From IMG/VR virus record IMGVR_UViG_3300037042_001212, positions 16,528 through 80,527 of that record: 64,000 bases of DNA. The stretch is one strand, 5' to 3'. Position numbers and translations under genes: made by a program. Position 1 is the first letter of the stretch, and each line of letters begins with the position of its first letter. The notes beneath the pieces were generated by a model. It was not told the DNA's origin, did no database searches, and was given only the letters and a program-made list of their open reading frames with translations. Below, one piece after another: positions 49,601 to 56,648 of the stretch. Source of the DNA: a virus.

Positions 49601-52041
49601 TACTGCTCCTTGGGTTTGTTAGCTTGTTGCACGGTCATTTCGTCTTCGCGTGCCAAACGTGCAATCTCTGTCAGCACATTCAGCCCCTCAATCTTACGCG
49701 TCCCCTCCAACTCCTGCTCCTTGATGCTAATCTCATCCGCTTTGGCCGCAGCATCGATTGCATCCTTACGACTCTTGCGTTGTACTTCCTGCTCCTTGAT
49801 GCCTGCTTCTTTTTCCTTGATCGCCAGCTCCTGAGCCTGCAGCTGCAGCAGCGGGTCTTGCGCGTTCTGTTGTGCCTGCTGCTGAGCAACCATCGCCTTG
49901 CTCTGCGCCAGAACCTGCGGTGCCGCTTGCGCAAGCAACTGCGAAAGTGTCAGCTCCATCTCGGCAGTCAGGCCATCTTGCTGGTCAGTGGTCGGCAAGG
50001 GCGCACCCAGCGCTTGGGACATTTTGTTGCGGTACGCGTAGCCAACGTGCTCAGCGATGTGCGCCATCATCGACGCTTGAATAGCTTGAGCCTGCGGGTT
50101 CTGCCCAATGAGCTGTTGCATCATCGGGTCCTGTGTGGCCATCATATGAACTTGTATGTGCGCTTCGTGGTCCTGATACGCAAACGCTCGGATCGGCTTG
50201 CCCGTCAGCGCGTTCTGGTTCTCGGTGACCGGATCGGTTGGCTTCATGTCCTCTTTTGTCGGAATCAGCTTCTCCACTTCTTTGATACCCAGCACCTTGA
50301 GCATCTGCCGATGGAGCTGTGGCAAGTCATAAATCTGCGGAGCTGTCTGTGACAACTGGATCACGGCCTGATACTGCACAACACGTTGGGTCATCGTCGC
50401 CGCGTTGGGGTCCGACACCGGGATGATCTCCGTGTAGCGGTAGTCCTTGTACTTCGCCTTGCGCCCCTGCTCCGCATCGACGTCGTAGTCGTATTCTTCG
50501 TTGTCCGGAGAGTCATCTCGAACAATCTCGGCAATCAGGCGCAGCTCCTGCTTGAACGCGTAGTGCATACGCGCCTGCACCGCGCTCATCACCTTCAACT
50601 GGCGTTCCAGAATAGCCAACGTCGTGCCAACCGGAGCCTGCGCCGACATGTCCGAAACCTTCATGTCTGCCGTAGCGGCAAACCGACGGCCTTCTTCAAT
50701 GATCTTGTCCAAAAGCCCTGACAGCACCAGCGACGGTTCCTTGTACGGCAGGGGCATCAAGTTATCCCGAATCGTGCCCGAGCCCACATCCACGTCCCGG
50801 AACTCGCCCGGAGCGATTGGGGTGTCATCCCCTTTGATACGTAGCCCCCGGGCCTTCAACCCACCCGGAAGGTTACTAAGCGTGCCAGCGTCAACGAGCT
50901 GCCGCAGGAGTGACGTGCCCGCTTTTGCGTACCCGCCGATCAAATGAAACAAGCCAAAGCCGTAAGCGCCGAAGCCGGGGATGTATTGGTAGTGGACGTA
51001 GTGCAGGCGCTTCATGCGCTTGTTGTCGTTTTCCTTCCAGTTGCGCCGGATTGCCAACGCGTCATTGGTACCTTCGACGTATGTAACAATGTACGGCAAC
51101 TCAATCCCGGTCTCTTCCCCATCTTTATCCTTGTCCTCAAACCCGGGCAAGTTCAAGTCAACGCACACCTCGTTGATGACGTAGCGATCGTCGTTCAGCG
51201 CGGAAAACCCCGTTTCAGTGTCTTTAACCTTCTGAATCTCGTCCATAGTATTGGACGGCTCCCCGAGGGACACGTCAGCCCAAAAACCATCGACCTGTAA
51301 CATGCGAATTTCATTTGCGTTCTTGCGCATACGGTGCGTGATGCGGGTGGCGCTCTGCAGCTCAGACGTGCCATACGGCAGGATGATGTCTTCCGCGCCT
51401 ACAAATACAGAGGTCTGGCGGTCGAGCCTCGGGTCCTTGTAGACTTTTTTAAACGCGGAGCCTGCACCCGGCAAGCTCCACAACATCTTCTCGTGCTCCG
51501 GACGAAACTCAACCATGTTCTCCGTCAGCTGCCAGTTCATGTCGTCTTGTACGCGCTGAGCAGCTTCGTCCTTGGCTCGCGTCTGCTTGCCCACGATCTT
51601 GGTCTTTACGGGACCCCCAGCGGGAAACGCCTCCATGATTGTCTCGGACTGAAACCGCACAACCGCTTCGGTGATCATTGGGTGGTAGACACCACACGCT
51701 CCTGCCCACGGCTCCATCCGTTCCTCGTACTTCAAGCCCATGAGCTTGATACCATTCTTGAGCATGTCCTCCCAATCCTTGCGGGAGTTTCTATCGTTTT
51801 GAACCTCAGCGGCCAAATCGGTAACCACGCCAGTTACATCATTTGCGTCTACAAAGTCCAGCAGGTTGGCGTTGAAATCCTCCGCAACCTCAGCGTCGCT
51901 CCCGGGCGTCAGGCTAATCTCCACGCCATCGACGCCAATGTTGACTTCTTCCGGGTCAACGATCTCGATCTCAATCTCAGGCCCAACTGCGTCTTCTTCG
52001 ATCCCCACCGGGGCCTGATACAGTGCTTTGTCTACGCTCAT
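49600..52041 (-). CDS. Portal protein
   Basis: 813 residues, in the range of large podovirus portals. Acidic N-terminus, then NDRNSRKDWEDMLKNGIKLM, YEERMEPWAGACGVYHPMI, EAVVRFQSETIMEAFP, PYGTSELQSATRITHRMRK, YIPGFGAYGFGLFHLIGG and QLVDAGTLSNLPGGLKARG, the conserved portal core. The C-terminal ~180 residues are Gln-rich coiled coil (VAQQQAQQNAQDPLLQLQ), a barrel-like extension. It forms the dodecameric DNA-entry ring. Confidence 0.92.
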   Translation of the reverse strand: MSVDKALYQAPVGIEEDAVGPEIEIEIVDPEEVNIGVDGVEISLTPGSDAEVAEDFNANLLDFVDANDVTGVVTDLAAEVQNDRNSRKDWEDMLKNGIKLMGLKYEERMEPWAGACGVYHPMITEAVVRFQSETIMEAFPAGGPVKTKIVGKQTRAKDEAAQRVQDDMNWQLTENMVEFRPEHEKMLWSLPGAGSAFKKVYKDPRLDRQTSVFVGAEDIILPYGTSELQSATRITHRMRKNANEIRMLQVDGFWADVSLGEPSNTMDEIQKVKDTETGFSALNDDRYVINEVCVDLNLPGFEDKDKDGEETGIELPYIVTYVEGTNDALAIRRNWKENDNKRMKRLHYVHYQYIPGFGAYGFGLFHLIGGYAKAGTSLLRQLVDAGTLSNLPGGLKARGLRIKGDDTPIAPGEFRDVDVGSGTIRDNLMPLPYKEPSLVLSGLLDKIIEEGRRFAATADMKVSDMSAQAPVGTTLAILERQLKVMSAVQARMHYAFKQELRLIAEIVRDDSPDNEEYDYDVDAEQGRKAKYKDYRYTEIIPVSDPNAATMTQRVVQYQAVIQLSQTAPQIYDLPQLHRQMLKVLGIKEVEKLIPTKEDMKPTDPVTENQNALTGKPIRAFAYQDHEAHIQVHMMATQDPMMQQLIGQNPQAQAIQASMMAHIAEHVGYAYRNKMSQALGAPLPTTDQQDGLTAEMELTLSQLLAQAAPQVLAQSKAMVAQQQAQQNAQDPLLQLQAQELAIKEKEAGIKEQEVQRKSRKDAIDAAAKADEISIKEQELEGTRKIEGLNVLTEIARLAREDEMTVQQANKPKEQ

Positions 52042-52050
52042 GTCGTGTCC

Positions 52051-52338
52051 TTATTTTTTTCTCCGCGCCATATTCGAGCGCGGGTCGTATGTAAACGAAC
52101 TGGGAGAGGCTCCGGTGGCACGCGCTGCGCGGTCTTTCGCACGCTCTTCAGCGGTCATCTTGTTACGCACTTCACCCCCAGCCGTGAAAGTCTTGCCATC
52201 CGCCTCCAGATGCCCGCGAGTTTGGAGCACTGCTATTGCCGCCGCGTGTGGGTCCTTTGGCGGATTCTTCTGCGTCCGCATCTGTTCTGCCAGACGCTTA
52301 ATGAGCTCGCCCTGCCCCATGAACTTCTGCGTTGCCAT
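52051..52338 (-). CDS. Small protein between terminase and portal (95 aa)
   Basis: MATQKFMGQGELIKRLAEQM, DPHAAAIAVLQTRGHLEADG, AKDRAARATG and a basic tail (MARRKK). A similar short gene with a SPSSFTYDP-like piece occurs between terminase and portal genes in several phages, as far as I recall. Its start overlaps the terminase stop by 1 base. Role unknown. Confidence 0.55.
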   Translation of the reverse strand: MATQKFMGQGELIKRLAEQMRTQKNPPKDPHAAAIAVLQTRGHLEADGKTFTAGGEVRNKMTAEERAKDRAARATGASPSSFTYDPRSNMARRKK

Positions 52339-53846
52339 CAGTAGTACCCCACATGTCTCTGGCTTTTAAACGACTTTGGTTTGTCTTTCCACTCATCCGA
52401 GTCAAGCGTAATGAAATTCCCCTGCCTGAACCGTAGCAGAGCCTGTGTCGCAGTGTCCACGTAGTCGTCGTGCTCTCCTGCCGGGAACGACGCAATCTCT
52501 TCAATCACTTCCTTCGCCCACCGGGTATTCGGAGCCCACACTTTACCACTAGCAAACAGGTCCGCTACTGCATTAACGCGTACCATCTTGTCGTTACCCC
52601 GGCTGGGAGTGAACTCCTGCACGGGCACCCCGATGTGCCGCATCTCTTGAATCAGCGGAGCTCCCGCCGCTTTCTTCTCAATGATCACCGACACCGTGTT
52701 CTCGCCCCACATCTGCCGCAAGTCCTTGTACTGGTCGAGGGCCACCTTCTTCAACTCCGGGAACTCCATTCTGTCCTTGAACGCATCGAGCAGAATGATG
52801 TGCGGCTGGTTGTTGTCCTCCTCGTTGTACCACACCCCCCACGTTGTACAGGCAGAGTAGTCGTTCTGACTCTTGGTGTCGTGCGCGGTGTCCCATGACT
52901 GGAGCACATAGACGCACTTCGGCGGGGTCTCGGGCTCCCACTCCCGCCACATGTCGCGCTTGATGAGCGCGATAGCGTCCGAGGTCGGCTGCTGCTGGTA
53001 CTGGGCGTTCCAGAAACGAGGGTTCAGCGTGGCCTTCGTCTTCTCCAGCTCCTCGATCGGCCACTTCTCAGGCCACAGCGCTCGCCCGGACGGCAGTATC
53101 GCCGGAAACTCCACGACCTCCCACTGGTCCGCATCGGGGTTCTTGGTCTGGTACTCGATCAGCTTGGCCGTCATGTCGATCTGCCCCCACCGGGTCATGA
53201 CGACGATGATGGCTCCGCCCCACATCAGGCGCTGGCGCGGGCCGGTCTGGTACCAGTTCCACGCTTGCTCAAACGGCAGCTTCGACCCACTTTTCAAGTC
53301 CTGCTCTGAGTGCGGGTCATCGATCACCAGCAAGTTGGCACCCCGCCCTGCCAGCGCACCACCCACACCCACGGCGTAATACCGGCCCCCCGCGCCTGTG
53401 CTCCAGCTACCTGCGCCTTTCCTGTCCTCGGCCAGCCGCGTACCTTTAAAAATGTCTTTGTATTCAGGGCTTGCGAGCAAGTTCCTCACCCGCCCGCCAA
53501 ACTCCTCCGACAGCGACGCGGTGTGCGTGGCCATGATGATCTGGCGATCGGGGTGCAGCCCCATGTACCACGCAGGCAGCAGGTATGACGCCAACTCGGA
53601 CTTGCCGTGGCGCGGGGCTATGTTGATGATTATGCGCTTTTTTCTGCCCTCCGCCACGTCTTTAAACAGCCGCGCCATGATTTTGTGGTGCGGCCCAACG
53701 GAGTAGTTTGGGTAAACACGTTTTGCAAACTCGATAAGATCGTTCTGCGCCGCCGAGATACCAAGCCGCTTGATCCGCTCATCAAGAAGGGCGATCAACG
53801 CCTCCTTCTCTTCAGGCGTCTTGGCGAGGGAGATCGTCTGGGTCAT
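52338..53846 (-). CDS. terL: Terminase large subunit
   Basis: 502 residues. ATPase domain: P-loop variant APRHGKS (P78-S83), coupling motif region MATHTASLSEEF, Walker B with D176-D177 (LLVIDDPHSEQ). Nuclease domain: VLQSWDTAHDTKSQNDYSA supplies the first catalytic Asp, SVIIEKKAAG and HDDYVDTATQALLRF later acids. Typical size of T4/lambda-type TerL. It packages DNA through the portal encoded next to it. Its start overlaps the small-subunit candidate by 35 bases. Confidence 0.95.
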   Translation of the reverse strand: MTQTISLAKTPEEKEALIALLDERIKRLGISAAQNDLIEFAKRVYPNYSVGPHHKIMARLFKDVAEGRKKRIIINIAPRHGKSELASYLLPAWYMGLHPDRQIIMATHTASLSEEFGGRVRNLLASPEYKDIFKGTRLAEDRKGAGSWSTGAGGRYYAVGVGGALAGRGANLLVIDDPHSEQDLKSGSKLPFEQAWNWYQTGPRQRLMWGGAIIVVMTRWGQIDMTAKLIEYQTKNPDADQWEVVEFPAILPSGRALWPEKWPIEELEKTKATLNPRFWNAQYQQQPTSDAIALIKRDMWREWEPETPPKCVYVLQSWDTAHDTKSQNDYSACTTWGVWYNEEDNNQPHIILLDAFKDRMEFPELKKVALDQYKDLRQMWGENTVSVIIEKKAAGAPLIQEMRHIGVPVQEFTPSRGNDKMVRVNAVADLFASGKVWAPNTRWAKEVIEEIASFPAGEHDDYVDTATQALLRFRQGNFITLDSDEWKDKPKSFKSQRHVGYY

Positions 53847-54453
53847 CGGTTTTTATGATTTCAGCTTCGATCGGGTCCACTTCTATGGACTGGTTCTCGA
53901 CCACTTTCATCAAGCGCATGTAGTCTCCCATGCGTTTGTCAATCTCAGACTGTAGCTCCGCGTCGGAGAGCTCCACCTTCTTCATTTCCACGCGTTCGGT
54001 AAACAGCGCAACCTCGGTGACCTTACCCAGCAACTCAATCGCTCTTAAACGTATTTTGGCATCTGGGTGCTTAACTTCATCCAGCAGCGAGGCGATGCAG
54101 TATCCCCGGATGCGTTTGGCTTGCTCAACAAACGCCCAATCGTAGGCGGTCAACATCCCTACAAGATGTTTTACAGCGACGGGTACTTCTACGTTGGCAA
54201 GCGCCAGTTTTTGTTTGTCCGCATCCAGCGGGGCGGTCATGGCCAAAAATGCGTCTGTTGCAGCCTTTGTTTGTGCGTCGTCGGTTGTGGCGTCGTCGTC
54301 AACACCCAGAGCTTTCAACCAATCTGCAGTGTGAATTTTACCGTCAACGACTTGCGCCGCCGAAGCTTCTGCGTCGGGGGTAAAGTTGGCGTTCTCCAGC
54401 ATTAGGGCTGGAATAAAATCGGCCTCGTCTACAGTGACTAGGTGTTCAAGCAA
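53812..54453 (-). CDS. Putative terminase small subunit
   Basis: 213 residues, first gene of the leftward late block and directly before TerL. The C-terminal half KHPDAKIRLRAIELLGKVTEVALF and RVEMKKVELSDAELQSEIDKRM is a sequence pattern common in phage small terminases and neighbours. N-terminal helices (ADWLKALGVDDDATTDD) are acidic; no clear HTH. Assignment rests mainly on position and pattern. Confidence 0.65.
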   Translation of the reverse strand: MLEHLVTVDEADFIPALMLENANFTPDAEASAAQVVDGKIHTADWLKALGVDDDATTDDAQTKAATDAFLAMTAPLDADKQKLALANVEVPVAVKHLVGMLTAYDWAFVEQAKRIRGYCIASLLDEVKHPDAKIRLRAIELLGKVTEVALFTERVEMKKVELSDAELQSEIDKRMGDYMRLMKVVENQSIEVDPIEAEIIKTDDPDDLPRQDA

Positions 54454-54485
54454 GCATGTACTCCGCGCTGTTTAGCGATCAGGGC

Positions 54486-54514
54486 TTGCTGCGCCCCAGT
54501 GGGTAGCATACAAT
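54486..54514 (+). promoter_or_regulatory. Sigma70-like promoter for a candidate small RNA
   Basis: TTGCTG (54486-54491), 17-base spacer, TACAAT (54509-54514). Match 4/6 and 5/6 with optimal spacing. It points rightward, away from the late genes, and the first downstream intrinsic terminator ends about 65 bases after the expected start. Hence it would make only a short RNA. Confidence 0.5.
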
Positions 54515-54520
54515 GAAGCA

Positions 54521-54585
54521 CCTTCGTTGTGAAGCGTCTCCCCAGACGCATTTTCCCCGGCTATTAAAAACCCGGGGTTTTTTTT
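54521..54585 (+). ncRNA. Candidate ~65-nt structured small RNA
   Basis: Between a promoter-like sequence and an intrinsic terminator lie three consecutive hairpins: CTTC/GAAG with a GTTGT loop (522-525, 531-534), GCGTCT/AGACGC with a CCCC loop (534-539, 544-549), and the terminator stem. No start codon with a ribosome site and reading frame is apparent. Its 5' end is inferred from the -10 position. The region is not antisense to any gene I annotate. It is a prediction only. Confidence 0.4.
54555..54585 (+). terminator. Intrinsic terminator, rightward
   Basis: Stem CCCCGG/CCGGGG (54555-54560 and 54572-54577) with an 11-base loop, followed by eight consecutive T (54578-54585). Read in the opposite direction there is no U-run, so it acts on plus-strand transcripts. 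With all genes upstream on the minus strand, its target must be a short local RNA or antisense transcription from the late region. Confidence 0.75.
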
Positions 54586-54766
54586 ATGTGCAGGTGTCTA
54601 AAGATTGACAAATTTCAATGGCGGATTTTGCAAAATAAGTGACACCCCGGCATCCTCAAGCTTGCCGTCCACACCGCACCAAGGAGGAGGGGGTGTTGCA
54701 GCGTGGAAGCTTGGGGGCGGGGCGTCAGCGCGGAGTATAGGGGGCGTGGGGGGTCTGGCACAAGGG

Positions 54767-54782
54767 TGTCTAATATTAGACA
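54767..54782. promoter_or_regulatory. 16-bp perfect palindrome, candidate operator
   Basis: TGTCTAATATTAGACA is a perfect dyad with no spacer. In a stretch otherwise rich in G and C, an AT-centred perfect palindrome in a divergent intergenic region is a typical dimeric repressor site. Whether it controls the rightward or the leftward transcripts cannot be told from sequence; the left-arm HTH protein at 7890-8168 is one possible ligand. Confidence 0.45.
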
Positions 54783-54896
54783 TGAGACTCTGTTTCTACA
54801 TAAACATTTGAGCAAAATAGTGTTCCCCGGCAAGCCGCCAAGCCACCCCGTCAAAAGGCTGGCCCACCCCCCAGTGGGGTCTGGAGGCTTGGCTGC

Positions 54897-54935
54897 GAGG
54901 CTACCCAGCCTCTCCAGAACGTAGTGTGGTATAAT
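54897..54935 (+). promoter_or_regulatory. Extended -10 promoter with upstream hairpin
   Basis: A consensus TATAAT (54930-54935) preceded by TGG, giving an extended -10 element that does not require a -35 box; no good -35 is present. Immediately upstream, GAGGCT/AGCCTC (54897-54902, 54907-54912) forms a hairpin where a -35 would lie. The sequence CCAGAACGTAGTGT (54914-54927) between them is repeated exactly at 57237-57250. Probably starts transcription of the right-arm genes from 55010. Confidence 0.6.
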
Positions 54936-54971
54936 GTAGTCACTGTTTGGCACCTTGCCATTCAGTCGCTT

Positions 54972-54999
54972 AGCCCCGACGCATCGGGGCTTTTGCTTT
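54972..54999 (+). terminator. Leader hairpin with T-rich tail, attenuator candidate
   Basis: AGCCCCGA/TCGGGGCT stem (8 bp, loop CGCA) followed by TTTGCTTT, ending one base before the ribosome site of the first right-arm gene. It lies in the 5' leader of the promoter at 54930-54935, some 30 bases after the start of transcription. This is the geometry of a transcriptional attenuator, or of a 5' hairpin stabilising the message. Confidence 0.6.
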
Positions 55000-55009
55000 G
55001 GAGGTCACT

Positions 55010-55180
55010 GTGTTCCCCAACCAATGGAAGATCATTCGCTACAACTCGTTGCTCACTGGTCAGCGCGGCTGGATCGCACTCGACACCTTCGCTGGTGTGG
55101 CCGCGATGGATACCGTGTTCAACACGCGTGATGAGGCCGTGCTCGGCGCGTGTTTCGAGATGACCATTCTCGGCAAGTAG
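55010..55180 (+). CDS. Small protein (56 aa), paralogue of 56051-56221
   Basis: GTG start at 55010 with GGAGG five bases upstream; a TTG twelve bases earlier lacks a site. Sequence GWIALDTFAGVAAMDTVFNT and RDEAVLGACFEMT resembles the second 56-residue protein (GWIAIDTAQVSVALNAVFDT, RDEAVLAACFETA) closely. An ArdC-like or regulatory role cannot be claimed; the duplication and its place as the first right-arm gene are the facts. Confidence 0.65.
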   Translation: MFPNQWKIIRYNSLLTGQRGWIALDTFAGVAAMDTVFNTRDEAVLGACFEMTILGK

Positions 55181-55192
55181 TCTCTACTCTCT

Positions 55193-55260
55193 ACGCGCCA
55201 TCACTCGGCGCGTACTGAGTGCGGATTACCCGCACTCGTCTGGGGTGCTGTGCACCCCAG
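55193..55260 (+). repeat. Three consecutive intergenic hairpins; TGGGGTGC element copy 1
   Basis: Between genes lie ACGCGCC/GGCGCGT (7-base loop, 55193-55213), GAGTGCGG/CCGCACTC (5-base loop, 55217-55237) and CTGGGGTGC/GCACCCCAG (loop TGT, 55240-55260). The last is copy 1 of a five-copy element. None has a U-run. The series would produce a strong RNA structure 13 to 80 bases after the stop and 28 before the next start. Confidence 0.75.
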
Positions 55261-55287
55261 ACGCCTATCACAACGAAAGGAACTACC

Positions 55288-55686
55288 ATGAAACACCAGA
55301 ACCAATGGCTCAACGCCCTCGTCGCTGCACTCAAGGCCAAGCAAGACCACAAGGCCGCGCTCACCGCGCTCATTGCGCACCACGGCGGCAAGCGCACGCT
55401 CGACCTCATGATCGACCTGCACGCGGGAATCGAGGTGCTGTTTCCCAAGACCGACGCCGTGGTCAAGGCGTACTTGGGCCAGCCGAACGTGAGCTTCCCC
55501 AACAAGGGCGCAGGCTACGACACGTGGCGCGACCTGATCTTGCCGCACCTGCCCAAGCTCAAGGCCGCGACGCACAAGGGCAAGCCGAGCAAGTCCGTTG
55601 ACCCGGTCGCTTCGTTCGCCAAGCGTGCGATGCGCGACCTCACCCCGGCGCAATGCCGTCGCTTGGCAGCGGTGCTGCTTGGCTGA
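55288..55686 (+). CDS. Hypothetical protein (132 aa)
   Basis: ATG at 55288 behind GAAAGGAAC; the frame is open further upstream but crosses the hairpin region. Basic, alpha-helical (LVAALKAKQDHKAALTALIA, MIDLHAGIEVLF), ending with RRLAAVLLG. No domain recognised. The gene is flanked on both sides by the conserved TGGGGTGC hairpin, suggesting an independent transcript segment. Confidence 0.65.
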   Translation: MKHQNQWLNALVAALKAKQDHKAALTALIAHHGGKRTLDLMIDLHAGIEVLFPKTDAVVKAYLGQPNVSFPNKGAGYDTWRDLILPHLPKLKAATHKGKPSKSVDPVASFAKRAMRDLTPAQCRRLAAVLLG

Positions 55687-55692
55687 GCAGGT

Positions 55693-55711
55693 TGGGGTGC
55701 TCAGCACCCCA
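55693..55711 (+). repeat. TGGGGTGC hairpin element, copy 2
   Basis: TGGGGTGCT-C-AGCACCCCA, 6 bases after the preceding stop. An alternative pairing TGAGCA (55684-55689) with TGCTCA (55698-55703) is possible, so the region could switch folds. The remaining bases to the next gene contain another inverted repeat, TGGGGGC/GCCCCCA (55751-55757, 55767-55773). Confidence 0.75.
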
Positions 55712-55793
55712 GCTTTGACAGATTCCCACAGCTTGGTTTTGTGGGCGCGATGGGGGCGGCGCTACTGCCCCCACTACGTTTAGGAGAATGATC

Positions 55794-56054
55794 ATGCTTG
55801 CACAACTACTGAAGCAGAAGCTGTTTGCCGCGCCAACCATCATGACACTGGCGAAACAGTGCGTGTATCTGGAAGGCGAATACGAGCCACGCCTCGGCGC
55901 TCACGAGGGCTACAAGGCCATCATGTCCGTGGCCGAAGATGCGATGGTTTACTGGGTCAAGCAGGGCGACTACGCTTCCGCGCAAGCTGCGCTGGAGAGC
56001 GCGGGTGAGCTGCTGCACGAGCTGGACGTCAAGGTAAATGGGGTGCCGTCATGA
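55794..56054 (+). CDS. Hypothetical protein (86 aa)
   Basis: ATG at 55794 is favoured over an in-frame ATG at 55788 because AGGAG (55782-55786) is seven bases from the former and only one from the latter. Helical; QCVYLEGEYEPRLGAHEGYKAI and ASAQAALESAGELLHELDVKV. Ends with an ATGA overlap to the next gene. Function unknown. Confidence 0.65.
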   Translation: MLAQLLKQKLFAAPTIMTLAKQCVYLEGEYEPRLGAHEGYKAIMSVAEDAMVYWVKQGDYASAQAALESAGELLHELDVKVNGVPS

Positions 56055-56221
56055 GCCAATACCGCATTGAGCGATACGCCCACGGTTGGATTGCTATCGA
56101 CACCGCGCAGGTGTCGGTGGCGCTGAATGCCGTGTTCGACACGCGTGACGAGGCCGTGCTTGCCGCATGTTTTGAAACCGCCCGAAAGGAAGCTGTGCTG
56201 CTCCGCACCACGCTGCGATGA
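56051..56221 (+). CDS. Small protein (56 aa), paralogue of 55010-55180
   Basis: Read from ATG 56051 to TGA 56219-56221. Shares GWIAxDT...VFxTRDEAVLxACFE with the protein encoded 1 kb upstream. The C-terminus ends in LLRTTLR. Overlaps the preceding stop by 4 bases. Role unknown. Confidence 0.65.
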   Translation: MSQYRIERYAHGWIAIDTAQVSVALNAVFDTRDEAVLAACFETARKEAVLLRTTLR

Positions 56222-56227
56222 GACCAA

Positions 56228-56250
56228 GTTGGGGTGCTCAACACCCCAAC
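56228..56250 (+). repeat. TGGGGTGC hairpin element, copy 3
   Basis: GTTGGGGTG/CACCCCAAC (9 bp) enclosing CTCAA, 6 bases after the stop of the 56-residue gene. The closing C-A pair near the loop is the only departure from the other copies. No U-run follows. Confidence 0.7.
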
Positions 56251-56386
56251 TCCATGTCTCCAGAACACGTTGCCAAAAACCCCCCTCCGGACTATTGTCC
56301 TGAGCGTCCTATAAAAAACACGGGGTGGGGACAAGCTTTTGCGTTACCAATCAAAAGCAAACGCGTCCAGCGTCCACATATCCTAC

Positions 56387-56420
56387 ATATATATATACTT
56401 TTAGAAAAGTAAATATATAT
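56387..56420. repeat. 34-base AT-rich inverted repeat
   Basis: Sixteen-base arms (56387-56402 and 56405-56420) around an AG centre, with one mismatch; the inner half is ACTTTT/AAAAGT, the outer half alternating AT. Such an element may extrude as a cruciform or ease strand opening. No T-run. Confidence 0.6.
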
Positions 56421-56648
56421 AGCTCCGCAAGTGGACATTTGTCTTCGCTTTTTTCTTTTTCTTTTTCTTCCCTTTGTTGAAGTACTGTTTTTAGTAGGAC
56501 AACTGGAGCAAAGCATGTAACCTGTTGATATGTATAGGCACAACAGTGTCCACATACATACCTCTTTCGTCGGACAGAGTGGGACAAAAACAGAATTAGT
56601 TGACACTCCGGACGGTGTTATGTATCCACCTGAATGCAAAGGATTTAT

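Larger units (their letters stand above)
54454..55009. other. 556-base divergent intergenic region between late and right-arm genes
   Basis: No convincing gene lies here; reading frames that cross it are short and compositionally odd. It separates the leftward late block from the rightward accessory block and holds, in order on the plus strand: a sigma70-like promoter with a small structured RNA and terminator (54486-54585), a G-rich tract (~54690-54765), a 16-bp perfect palindrome (54767-54782), a hairpin overlapping an extended -10 promoter (54897-54935), and an attenuator-like hairpin (54972-54999). I could not identify a clear leftward late promoter. Confidence 0.7.
56222..56648. other. 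427-base AT-rich noncoding region, candidate origin or control site
   Basis: Starts with TGGGGTGC hairpin copy 3 (56228-56250), then becomes AT-rich, unlike its surroundings. Contains a near-perfect 34-base palindrome (56387-56420), a pyrimidine tract (~56446-56474), and the nonamer GTCCACATA at 56372-56380 and 56548-56556 with a related inverted GTGGACAT at 56431-56438. Open frames that cross it are compositionally poor. Repeated nonamers around an AT-rich dyad resemble iteron/unwinding-element arrangements at phage origins, but this is inference. Confidence 0.5.

Noticed and set aside
54454-54560. tRNA gene before the terminator
   Set aside because: No T-arm consensus, anticodon arm or acceptor pairing could be folded; none was found elsewhere in the window either.
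54605-54610. TTGACA as a -35 box in the intergenic region
   Set aside because: No acceptable -10 within 16-18 bases; the nearest A-rich hexamer is 20 bases away.
54615-54953. Minus-strand open frame (~112 codons) upstream of the terminase
   Set aside because: It crosses the promoter, palindrome and hairpin region, is Pro/Leu/Cys-heavy with no motif, and has no ribosome site.
55715-55720. TTGACA after hairpin copy 2 as a promoter
   Set aside because: The hexamer at 17-base spacing is TTTGTG, a poor -10, and no extended -10 is present.
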